From the NCBI RefSeq assembly GCF_030816485.1, contig NZ_JAUSYC010000001.1, forward strand, positions 3,286,001 to 3,350,000: DNA of 64,000 nucleotides. The letters are read 5' to 3'. The stretch comes from Arthrobacter sp. B1I2 (GTDB taxonomy: Bacteria > Actinomycetota > Actinomycetes > Actinomycetales > Micrococcaceae). Below are positions 28,754 through 36,638 of the stretch, in pieces. The notes below the pieces were generated by a model. That model was not told the origin of the DNA. It saw only the letters and a program-made list of their open reading frames with translations, and did not search any database. The position numbers and the translations under genes are program-made. Positions within the stretch are counted from its first letter, which is position 1; each line of letters starts with the position of its first letter.

Positions 28754-30853
28754 CTAGGCGTGGCCCGCCGCCTGCATCTGGCGCAGCTCCTTTTTCAGTT
28801 CGCTGACTTCGTCGCGGATCCGGGCTGCCACCTCGAACTGCAGTTCTGCCGCGGCGCCATGCATTTGTTCCGTAAGCTGCTCGATCAGGCCCACCAGGTC
28901 CTCGGCCGGTGCCGCTGCCAGCCCGTCCGCGCGCACCTGGGCTCCGCCCTTGGCACCGGACTTGCTGCGCTTGGCACCCTTGGCCAGCCGGTTGTTGTTG
29001 AGCAACTCCTGGGTATCGGCGTCTTCCTTGGCGAGTTGGTCAGTGATGTCCGCGATCTTCTTCCGCAGCGGCTGCGGGTCCACACCGTGCTCGGTGTTGT
29101 ACGCCACTTGGATGGCGCGGCGCCGGTTGGTTTCGTCGATGGCGTGCGCCATGGAGTCCGTGATGCGGTCCGCGTACATGTGCACCTGCCCCGAGACGTT
29201 ACGTGCCGCGCGGCCGATGGTCTGGATCAGAGAGGTTGAGGAGCGCAGGAAGCCTTCCTTGTCGGCGTCCAGGATGCTGACAAGGGACACTTCCGGCAGG
29301 TCCAGCCCCTCGCGAAGCAGGTTGATGCCCACCAGGACGTCGAACTTGCCCATCCGAAGTTCGCGCAGCAACTCAACGCGCCGCAGGGTGTCCACGTCGG
29401 AGTGCAGGTACTCCACCTTGATGCCGTGGCCCAGAAGGTAGTCCGTGAGGTCCTCCGCCATCCGCTTGGTCAGGGTGGTGACAAGGATGCGCTCGTCCTT
29501 GGCGGTACGGGTCTTGATCTCCCCCAGCAGGTCATCGATCTGGCCCTTGGTCGGCTTGACCACCACCTCAGGGTCGATAAGCCCTGTGGGCCGGATAATC
29601 TGCTGCACGAACCCGTCAGCCTTGCCGAGTTCGTACTTGCCGGGGGTCGCGGAAAGGTAGACGGTCTGGCCGACGCGCTGGAGGAATTCGTCCCATTTCA
29701 GCGGCCTGTTGTCCATGGCTGAGGGCAGGCGGAAGCCGAAGTCCACCAGGTTCCGCTTGCGGGACATGTCGCCCTCGTACATCGCGCCGATCTGCGGGAT
29801 GGTTACGTGGGATTCGTCCACCACCAGCAGGAAGTCGTCCGGGAAGTAGTCGAGGAGGCAGTGCGGAGCTGTTCCGGGGGCGCGGCCGTCAATGTGTGAG
29901 GAATAGTTCTCAATGCCGTTGCAGAAGCCCATCTGCTGCATCATTTCGAGGTCATAGTTGGTCCGCATGCGCAGGCGCTGCGCTTCCACCAGTTTGTTCT
30001 GGCCCTCCAGCACTTTGAGCCTGTCAGCGAGTTCGTCCTCGATCCGCTTTATGGCGCGGGCCATCCGCTCCGGGCCGGCGACATAGTGCGAGGCAGGGAA
30101 GACGTACATCTCCTCTTCTTCCCGGAGCACCTCGCCGGTCAGCGGATGCAGGGTCTGGATGTTCTCAATTTCGTCTCCGAAGAACTCTATCCGGATGGCG
30201 AGTTCCTCATACATCGGAATGATTTCCACGGTGTCGCCGCGCACCCTGAAGGTACCGCGGTGGAAGTCCATGTCATTGCGGGCGTACTGCATAAAGACGA
30301 ACTTCCGGAGGAGGTCGTCCCGGTTCATTTCCGCCCCCTTGCGGAGCGTCACCATTCCGGAGATGTATTCCTCCGGGGTACCCAGGCCGTAAATGCAGGA
30401 GACCGTGGCCACCACAATGACGTCGCGGCGGGTCAGCAGGGCATTCGTGGCGGAGTGGCGAAGCCGCTCCACCTCCTCATTGATGGAGGAGTCCTTCTCG
30501 ATGAAGGTATCCGTCTGGGCGACGTAGGCTTCGGGCTGGTAGTAGTCGTAATAGGAAACGAAGTACTCCACCGCATTGTTGGGCAGGAGTTCGCGGAACT
30601 CATTGGCCAGCTGCGCAGCGAGGGTCTTGTTCTGCACCATCACCAGGGTGGGCCGCTGCACCTGCTCGATAAGCCAGGCTGTGGTGGCGCTTTTGCCGGT
30701 ACCCGTGGCACCCAGCAGCACCACGTCCTTCTCGCCGTTCCTGATCCGCTCCGTCAGTTCGGCAATGGCGGCGGGCTGGTCACCGGCGGGCTTGAATTCG
30801 CTGATGACCTCAAAGGGCGCCACAACACGGTTGATTTCCTGCGCAAGGCTCAT
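28754..30853 (-). CDS. uvrB: Excinuclease ABC subunit B
   Basis: DNA-opening and damage-verification subunit of nucleotide excision repair. 699 residues. Walker [11 protein letters not shown], the beta-hairpin region around [22 protein letters not shown]-type box VVDESH, YLSATPG, and [10 protein letters not shown]. The C-terminal UVR motif ([24 protein letters not shown]) contacts UvrC. Lies just downstream of coaE on the minus strand with 80 bases between. Confidence 0.97.
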   Translation of the reverse strand: MSLAQEINRVVAPFEVISEFKPAGDQPAAIAELTERIRNGEKDVVLLGATGTGKSATTAWLIEQVQRPTLVMVQNKTLAAQLANEFRELLPNNAVEYFVSYYDYYQPEAYVAQTDTFIEKDSSINEEVERLRHSATNALLTRRDVIVVATVSCIYGLGTPEEYISGMVTLRKGAEMNRDDLLRKFVFMQYARNDMDFHRGTFRVRGDTVEIIPMYEELAIRIEFFGDEIENIQTLHPLTGEVLREEEEMYVFPASHYVAGPERMARAIKRIEDELADRLKVLEGQNKLVEAQRLRMRTNYDLEMMQQMGFCNGIENYSSHIDGRAPGTAPHCLLDYFPDDFLLVVDESHVTIPQIGAMYEGDMSRKRNLVDFGFRLPSAMDNRPLKWDEFLQRVGQTVYLSATPGKYELGKADGFVQQIIRPTGLIDPEVVVKPTKGQIDDLLGEIKTRTAKDERILVTTLTKRMAEDLTDYLLGHGIKVEYLHSDVDTLRRVELLRELRMGKFDVLVGINLLREGLDLPEVSLVSILDADKEGFLRSSTSLIQTIGRAARNVSGQVHMYADRITDSMAHAIDETNRRRAIQVAYNTEHGVDPQPLRKKIADITDQLAKEDADTQELLNNNRLAKGAKRSKSGAKGGAQVRADGLAAAPAEDLVGLIEQLTEQMHGAAAELQFEVAARIRDEVSELKKELRQMQAAGHA

Positions 30854-30933
30854 GAATCTAATCTACAACCGGGCACCGACAGCGAACGGTCCCGTCCGTT
30901 ACCGGCGAACAGCCGCCCGTCCGCGGGCGTGCT

Positions 30934-32148
30934 TCAGGAGGCGTACGACGGCGCTTCCCACCCGGTTGCCTCAGCCCAGGCGGACATAGCTGGCCAGGCG
31001 ACGTCCGTGAACCACAGTTCCTTGGCCTCCGCGTATCCGCTTGTGGTGGCCGAGCCGGCAAAGCATGCTGCGAGCTCCGCTTTGTGCGCCTCATAGAGCC
31101 GGTGGGCGGAGGGATCGTTCCGCAGCCAGTCGCGGAACATCAGGGCGTAACGCCACCCGGGCGAGCCGGCAACGCGGACGTGAAGGTTGACCGGACGGCC
31201 TGGGTCGGCGTTGGCGTGGAACCGCTTCAGCCAATCCGAGGAATCGGGAGCGTTGGGCTTCGGAGTATCGGATTCGATTGCCCGTACCGCCGGGAAGCCG
31301 GCGGCAGCCAGGAGCGGTGCGATCGTGGCTGCTGCCTCCAGCCCGGACACCGCCACCTGCAGGTCAATGACGTCCTTGGCGGCAAGCCCGGGAACAGAGG
31401 TGGAGCCAACGTGGTCCACTGCCAAAATGAGTTCCGGGGCGGCCGCGATCAAACGTGCCGCAATCCTGGCCGCCTGCCGCGCCCAGTCCTCCCGGTGCGG
31501 CTCCAGGACGGGCCCGCCGTTCCGCGGCGCGCGTTGGCCGGCCGCGAGGTTCCGGGCGAACGGCAGCAGCCGCCCGTCCCAGAGTTTGTCCACCTGGTCA
31601 AGCAGGTGCTGCACGGTGCCGGAGTTGTCCAGGACGACGTCGGCCGCGGCCAGCCGGGTCTCGCGGGTGGCCTGGGCGGCCATCCGCGAACGGGCAGCGT
31701 CCTCCGTCATGCCCCGCAGCTCCTGCATCCGCTGCAGCCGCACATCGTCCGGGGCGTCCACCACCAGCACCAGGTGGAAGCTGGTCCCCTGCCCCGTCTC
31801 CACGAGCAGGGGAATGTCCTGGACCACGACGGCGTCGTCGGACGCCGCTGACGTGATGGCCGCGGCGCGGGCGCGCACCAGGGGGTGCACAATTGCGTTC
31901 AGGGCAGCCAGGCGCTCCTGGTTGCCAAACACCGCTTCACCGAGCCGTGCGCGGTCAAGCCGGCCGGCGCCGTCGAGCATGTCCGGACCAAACTCCTCCA
32001 CAATGCGCTCCAGTCCTTCGGTTCCAGGTTCAACCACCTCCCGGGCCAGCGCATCTGCGTCCACCAACACGGCACCGCGTTCCCTCAGCCGCGCGGCCAC
32101 CACCGATTTCCCCGAAGCGATCCCGCCCGTCAACCCGATCTTCAGCAC
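30934..32148 (-). CDS. coaE: Dephospho-CoA kinase fused to a UPF0157 (GrpB-like) domain
   Basis: Last step of CoA synthesis: phosphorylates dephospho-CoA. Residues 1-200 form the kinase with Walker A LTGGIASGKS, VDADALAREVV, and the lid VQDIPLLVE. Residues 220-400 carry a second domain of the GrpB/UPF0157 type, seen in DHVGSTSVPGLAAKDVIDLQV and NLHVRV. This fused architecture is known in several actinobacteria including mycobacteria. The second domain may aid folding or regulate activity, which cannot be told from sequence. Confidence 0.92.
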   Translation of the reverse strand: MLKIGLTGGIASGKSVVAARLRERGAVLVDADALAREVVEPGTEGLERIVEEFGPDMLDGAGRLDRARLGEAVFGNQERLAALNAIVHPLVRARAAAITSAASDDAVVVQDIPLLVETGQGTSFHLVLVVDAPDDVRLQRMQELRGMTEDAARSRMAAQATRETRLAAADVVLDNSGTVQHLLDQVDKLWDGRLLPFARNLAAGQRAPRNGGPVLEPHREDWARQAARIAARLIAAAPELILAVDHVGSTSVPGLAAKDVIDLQVAVSGLEAAATIAPLLAAAGFPAVRAIESDTPKPNAPDSSDWLKRFHANADPGRPVNLHVRVAGSPGWRYALMFRDWLRNDPSAHRLYEAHKAELAACFAGSATTSGYAEAKELWFTDVAWPAMSAWAEATGWEAPSYAS

Positions 32149-32222
32149 CTTCCCACAGTACTGAACCTGCGGCGGCAGGACCCGTCAGGGGCACCGGCGC
32201 GGCCCCCAACTAGACTGAACCG

Positions 32223-32933
32223 ATGCGGAGAGTGGAGGAACCAGCAGAGCAAGCGGACAGCCGGGCCACCTCGTACACCACCCTGGCTGCGGTCCCTGAC
32301 TTCCGGCACGAACTCGAGGTCAGGCACTCCCGGTTCATCACGGTCCTCCGGCGGGCCGGCAGCGAGGACGAGGCCCGGGACCTGGTGGCTGGCCTCCGCC
32401 GTGAGTTCCACGATGCCCGCCACCACTGCTCTGCGTTCGTCGTCGGGCCCGACCGGACCATCCAGCGTTCCAGCGACGACGGCGAACCCGCTGGAACCGC
32501 GGGCATCCCCATGCTCGAAGCCCTCCTGAAAAGGGAGACGGAGCCCGGGGTGACGGACCTCAGCGACGTCAGTGCCGTCGTCGTGCGCTATTTCGGCGGC
32601 GTCCTGCTAGGCGCCGGCGGCCTGGTCCGGGCCTACTCCGAGTCGGTCTCCGCAGCCTTGGACCTGGCGCCCCTGGTCCGCCGCAGCAGGCGGCGAATCT
32701 GTTCCGCCGCAGTACCTCACGCGGCAGCGGGGCGGCTCGAGAATGATCTGCGTGCCGCCGGCACAGTTATGGCGGCAACCAGCTACCAGGACCGGCACAC
32801 GGTGCTGCGGATTGCGGTACCTGACAACGCTGCCGCCATTGCCGCCGCAACGGACCGCGTCCTGCAGCTCACGGCGGGGTCGGCCACGCTTACTCCCGAC
32901 GGAACGGAATGGGTCAATGAACCCCTCAACTGA
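32223..32933 (+). CDS. YigZ/IMPACT (UPF0029) family protein
   Basis: 236 residues with the two-domain YigZ fold. The N-terminal part has SRFITVLRRAGSEDEA, HHCSAFVVG and SSDDGEPAGTAGIPML, followed by VVVRYFGGVLLGAGGLVRAY, the strongest family signature. Eukaryotic IMPACT members influence the Gcn2 stress pathway; bacterial function is not settled. The next gene starts inside its last 17 bases. Confidence 0.9.
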   Translation: MRRVEEPAEQADSRATSYTTLAAVPDFRHELEVRHSRFITVLRRAGSEDEARDLVAGLRREFHDARHHCSAFVVGPDRTIQRSSDDGEPAGTAGIPMLEALLKRETEPGVTDLSDVSAVVVRYFGGVLLGAGGLVRAYSESVSAALDLAPLVRRSRRRICSAAVPHAAAGRLENDLRAAGTVMAATSYQDRHTVLRIAVPDNAAAIAAATDRVLQLTAGSATLTPDGTEWVNEPLN

Positions 32934-33417
32934 GGTGACACTGGTGGACGTCGATGAAGCCGTGGCGGACCAGCTTCTTCAACTGGCCAAACGGGACGCG
33001 TCACCGGATGAGGTGGCTCCCCCGATTGGCGGGCCCGGCTGGAACCTCGAGCGCACCACTTGGTTCTACAGCTACCACCATGCTGCAGCCGGCGGACTGG
33101 ACGGACCTGCCGCGGAAAAGTCATGGGCCATATTCAGCGGCCTGGACATCGCCGGCTCCATACGGCTCAAGCGCGAAAGGGGCGCGGCCACACCGTCGGC
33201 GGAAACGGGCATCTGGCTTGGCCGGAGCTTCCGTTCGCGCGGGATCGGCGGCGCCGCGCTGGGCCTGGTCCTGGCGGAGGCCCGCCGGGCGGGCCTGAAG
33301 CGCGTCACCGCCCGGACCCTGGCCGGAAACCACAGCGCCCAGCGGTTGCTGAAGGCAGCCGGGGCGGCACTGACGCACGACGGCGACGGGACAGTCCTCG
33401 CCGTCGTCGACCTTTAA
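32917..33417 (+). CDS. GNAT-family N-acetyltransferase
   Basis: 166 residues beginning MNPSTEVTLVDVDEAV. The acetyl-CoA loop is FRSRGIGGAALGLVLAEARRAG, followed by TARTLAGNHSAQRLLKAAGA, the RimJ/RimL-like pattern. Starts at ATG 32917 within the last codons of the YigZ-family gene, suggesting coupling. Substrate unknown. Confidence 0.82.
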   Translation: MNPSTEVTLVDVDEAVADQLLQLAKRDASPDEVAPPIGGPGWNLERTTWFYSYHHAAAGGLDGPAAEKSWAIFSGLDIAGSIRLKRERGAATPSAETGIWLGRSFRSRGIGGAALGLVLAEARRAGLKRVTARTLAGNHSAQRLLKAAGAALTHDGDGTVLAVVDL

Positions 33418-33481
33418 GCCGCCCGCGGCCAACCCGTCCCAAGGCTGCCGGCTGGCCGGCCTGTTACGTACGGTGTTAAAG

Positions 33482-33517
33482 CACAACGGGCCCCCGCTTC
33501 CGCGGGGGCCCGTTGTG
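33482..33517. terminator. Strong bidirectional terminator between GNAT gene and rpsA
   Basis: Perfect 16-bp inverted repeat with a four-base TTCC loop (33482-33497, 33502-33517). It sits between convergent genes, 30 bases past the rpsA stop. The longest perfect stem in the window. Confidence 0.85.
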
Positions 33518-33546
33518 TCAGCCCGGAAAGTCCGGGCCGGCGGCAA

Positions 33547-35022
33547 TTAGTTGCCGGTCAGCTTCTCGCGGAGAGCAGCAAGAGCCTCGTCCGAAGCCAG
33601 GGTGCCGGCACCGGTGTCGGTGGCAGCAGGCTCGGAGGAGTAGCTGGTGGTGCCGGAATCGCTGTCACCGGACGTTGCAGCTGCAGCGTCGTCGGCAGCG
33701 TGCTGGGCAACCTGCTTCTTGTGTGCTTCCCAGCGGGTCTGGGCGTCAGCGTACTGCTGCTCCCAGGCGGCGCGCTGGGTTTCGTAGCCCTCGAGCCATT
33801 CGTTGGACTCGGGGTCGAAGCCCTCGGGGTACTTGTAGTTGCCCTCTTCGTCGTATTCTGCGGCCATGCCGTACAGAGCGGGATCGAATTCGGTGCTGTC
33901 GGCGTCGACGCCCTCGTTGGCCTGCTTGAGGGACAGCGAGATGCGGCGGCGTTCCAGGTCGATGTCGATGACCTTGACGAACAGCTCGTCGCCAACGGAG
34001 ACAACCTGCTCGGCCAGCTCCACGTGGCGGACTGCCAGCTCGGAGATGTGGACCAGGCCTTCGATGCCGTCTTCGACGCGGACGAACGCACCGAACGGAA
34101 CGAGCTTGGTGACCTTACCCGGAACAACCTGGCCCAGGGCGTGGGTGCGGGCGAAGGTCTGCCACGGGTCTTCCTGCGTAGCCTTGAGCGACAGCGAAAC
34201 ACGCTCGCGGTCCAGGTCCACCTCGAGAACCTCGACGGTGACTTCCTGGCCAACTTCGACAACCTCGGACGGGTGGTCGATGTGCTTCCAGGACAGCTCG
34301 GAAACGTGAACCAGGCCGTCTACGCCGCCCAGGTCCACGAAGGCACCGAAGTTGACGATGGAGGAAACAACGCCGGGACGGACCTGGCCCTTTTCCAGCT
34401 TGTTGAGGAAGGTGGAGCGGACCTCGGACTGGGTCTGCTCGAGCCATGCACGGCGGGACAGGACCACGTTGTTGCGGTTCTTGTCCAGCTCGATGATCTT
34501 GGCTTCGATCTGCTGGCCGATGTACGGAGCCAGGTCGCGCACACGGCGCATCTCGACGAGGGATGCGGGCAGGAAGCCACGCAGGCCGATGTCGAGGATA
34601 AGACCACCCTTGACGACCTCGATGACGGTACCGGTGACAACACCGTCTTCTTCCTTGACCTTCTCGATGTCGCCCCAGGCACGCTCGTACTGAGCGCGCT
34701 TCTTGGAGAGGATCAGGCGGCCTTCTTTGTCTTCCTTGGTGAGCACCAGGGCTTCGACCTGATCGCCGACGGAGACAACGTCTCCGGGATCAACGTCGTG
34801 CTTGATGGAAAGCTCGCGGGAGGGGATGACACCTTCGGTCTTGTAACCGATGTCGAGCAGGACTTCATCGCGGTCGACCTTGACGACGGTACCTTCGACG
34901 AGGTCTCCGTCGTTGAAGTACTTGATGGTGGCGTCGACAGCTGCGAGGAAGTCCTCAGCGGTACCGATGTCGTTGATCGCGACTACGGGGGTACCGGGCT
35001 TCTCGGTGGAGGTGATGGTCAT
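33547..35022 (-). CDS. rpsA: 30S ribosomal protein S1
   Basis: Binds mRNA and aids initiation on the 30S subunit. 491 residues with four S1 OB-fold repeats, visible as GDLVEGTVVKVDRDEVLLDIGYK, DGVVTGTVIEVVKGG, GQVRPGVVSSIVNFGAFVDL and GQVVPGKVTKLVPFGAFVRV. The C-terminal ~100 residues are acidic and low in complexity (TSGDSDSGTTSYSS), as in other actinobacteria. A clear promoter lies 180 bases upstream, so the mRNA has a long leader. Confidence 0.97.
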   Translation of the reverse strand: MTITSTEKPGTPVVAINDIGTAEDFLAAVDATIKYFNDGDLVEGTVVKVDRDEVLLDIGYKTEGVIPSRELSIKHDVDPGDVVSVGDQVEALVLTKEDKEGRLILSKKRAQYERAWGDIEKVKEEDGVVTGTVIEVVKGGLILDIGLRGFLPASLVEMRRVRDLAPYIGQQIEAKIIELDKNRNNVVLSRRAWLEQTQSEVRSTFLNKLEKGQVRPGVVSSIVNFGAFVDLGGVDGLVHVSELSWKHIDHPSEVVEVGQEVTVEVLEVDLDRERVSLSLKATQEDPWQTFARTHALGQVVPGKVTKLVPFGAFVRVEDGIEGLVHISELAVRHVELAEQVVSVGDELFVKVIDIDLERRRISLSLKQANEGVDADSTEFDPALYGMAAEYDEEGNYKYPEGFDPESNEWLEGYETQRAAWEQQYADAQTRWEAHKKQVAQHAADDAAAATSGDSDSGTTSYSSEPAATDTGAGTLASDEALAALREKLTGN

Positions 35023-35069
35023 GTAGTAGGGGCTCCGTTGTGGATAGTTAGTCGGTCAGGCAAACCGGC

Positions 35070-35095
35070 GCGCCCGCGTTATGGAACGCAGGCGC
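35070..35095 (-). promoter_or_regulatory. Stem-loop in the rpsA leader
   Basis: Eleven-base-pair stem with one G-U pair and a 4-base loop (35070-35080, 35085-35095), 48 bases before the rpsA start. Possible site for feedback control by S1, but this is only a structural observation. Confidence 0.45.
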
Positions 35096-35203
35096 GATTC
35101 GCGGTGAATCCGACGGATCCTCCGGGTCATCCTGATTTTGTGGATTGCTTTCAATGCAGCCCTAACGGGCCGCAAGTTGCGTGCACGTGGTACACGCCCG
35201 TTT

Positions 35204-35233
35204 ATTCTAGTCGCTGCCGGCAAGCGGGGTCAA
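35204..35233 (-). promoter_or_regulatory. Promoter of rpsA
   Basis: On the minus strand TTGACC (35233-35228), an 18-base spacer, and TAGAAT (35209-35204). Predicted start near 35197 gives a leader of about 175 bases to the ATG. Confidence 0.65.
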
Positions 35234-35259
35234 AGCGGCCGTGCAGGGGTGCGGGGGTC

Positions 35260-36558
35260 TCAGAAGTGGGTGAGGCAGTGCGTTGCCCGTTCAACCGCGA
35301 ACAGCTGCCGGGCCCTTAAAGCGGCGCCTTCGGTGTGCTCGGTGATCCTTCCGGCGGCGGTGAGGGTCACCGGGCAGACCGCGCCGAGGTAGATGGAGGA
35401 CAGCGCCGAGACATCCAGTGTCAGGTCGCGCTCCTCCCCGGCGTCAACGCGCCCGACGGCGGCCTCACCACGCCTGATCTCCACTGCGTACGTCCCGGCG
35501 GTCAGACCGAGCGGATCGAGCACCTCAAGGACCAGCCTGCCGTCGTCGGGAAAGTAGCGCGCTTCCAAGGCCTTCGCGACGTCGAGGATCCGGAGCCAGA
35601 GCATGTCGCGGGGCTCTGAGGCCTCGACGCAGCGGGCGTCCTCAAGTGCCCATGGCAGCGGATCATCAACCGGCGCTTCTTCCCACGTGACACGCTCGAC
35701 GAGGTCGATGGCGGCAAGGTACTGCCAAAGCTCCAGGTAGGCGGCGCGGGTGGCGGCCACCAGGTCAACCACCTCCATGGTGTACGGAGTGTTGTCCCAG
35801 CCGGCGAACTTGTAGGAGACGTAACCGTCCACGTCGCCATCAGGCCCATAGTGCAGCGCCACCTTCACCTTCGGATCCTCGTCCTCGGCACGGCTGATGG
35901 ACCCGGACGCCAGCTGGCGGTAAAACTCGTGCCGGTCAACCGAACCGGGCGTGACGAGGTGCAGCTGTTCGAACACCTTCGGGGCCAGCTCCAGGAGAAC
36001 CTTGGGATCGGCCACCTCGACGGAGCCGGTGGCTTCGTGGTTCAGCACGAAGCGCCTGCTGGTATCGACCGTGACCGACTGTTCCCGCGTAGCCACGCCG
36101 TACCCGAACCGGCGGTAGATCGAGGCCTCTGAGGCCGTCAGTGCCGCGATGGCCAGGCCTTCCCGGCGTGCCAGCTCAAGCTCCCCGGCCATCATGCGGC
36201 GCAGCAGCCCCCTGCGCCGATGTGAGGTCCGCACTGTCACGGCGGTGACAAGGCGGGTGTCGAGCAGCCGCCCAAACCCAACGTTCAGCGTCTTATCGAA
36301 GGTACCGAAGGTCGCAACCGGAACGTCCGCCCCCAGGGAATACCCGGCCACCGGCCCTGTTTGATAAGCACCGGTCATCACCCGCCGGTCGGCACGCTGC
36401 ATCTGGACGCCTCTGTCCACCCGCTCATCGGTGCGGCGCGCATCGTGGAAACCGAAGGCGACAGCCCGCATCCAGGCAACAGTCTGCGGATACGTGGAAT
36501 CGTCCTTGGCCGCCGGCTCAAACCGCCGGATTTCATAGTTTCCGCTCAGATCACCCAT
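35260..36558 (-). CDS. Eis-like GNAT acetyltransferase
   Basis: 432 residues. Mycobacterial Eis has a tripartite fold: a GNAT domain, a second GNAT-like domain and a SCP-like C-terminus. Here VTVRTSHRRRGLLRRMM (about 108-124) is the acetyl-CoA loop, IYRRFGYG follows, and the protein ends in CLTHF, with the terminal Phe whose carboxylate acts in catalysis in Eis. Eis enzymes acetylate aminoglycosides and other amines; the substrate here is unknown. It shares neither operon nor close neighbour on its strand with rpsA. Confidence 0.87.
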   Translation of the reverse strand: MGDLSGNYEIRRFEPAAKDDSTYPQTVAWMRAVAFGFHDARRTDERVDRGVQMQRADRRVMTGAYQTGPVAGYSLGADVPVATFGTFDKTLNVGFGRLLDTRLVTAVTVRTSHRRRGLLRRMMAGELELARREGLAIAALTASEASIYRRFGYGVATREQSVTVDTSRRFVLNHEATGSVEVADPKVLLELAPKVFEQLHLVTPGSVDRHEFYRQLASGSISRAEDEDPKVKVALHYGPDGDVDGYVSYKFAGWDNTPYTMEVVDLVAATRAAYLELWQYLAAIDLVERVTWEEAPVDDPLPWALEDARCVEASEPRDMLWLRILDVAKALEARYFPDDGRLVLEVLDPLGLTAGTYAVEIRRGEAAVGRVDAGEERDLTLDVSALSSIYLGAVCPVTLTAAGRITEHTEGAALRARQLFAVERATHCLTHF

Positions 36559-36638
36559 TTACCCGAGCCTAGCCAATGAATCCGGCGTCTGACCAGCACA
36601 AACGCCCCGGCGTTGGACCAGGAGGCTCCGCGCGGGGC

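Noticed and set aside
33700..35319. 539-codon plus-strand frame
   Set aside because: Antisense to rpsA; composition is the mirror of the S1 repeats, no protein family matches.
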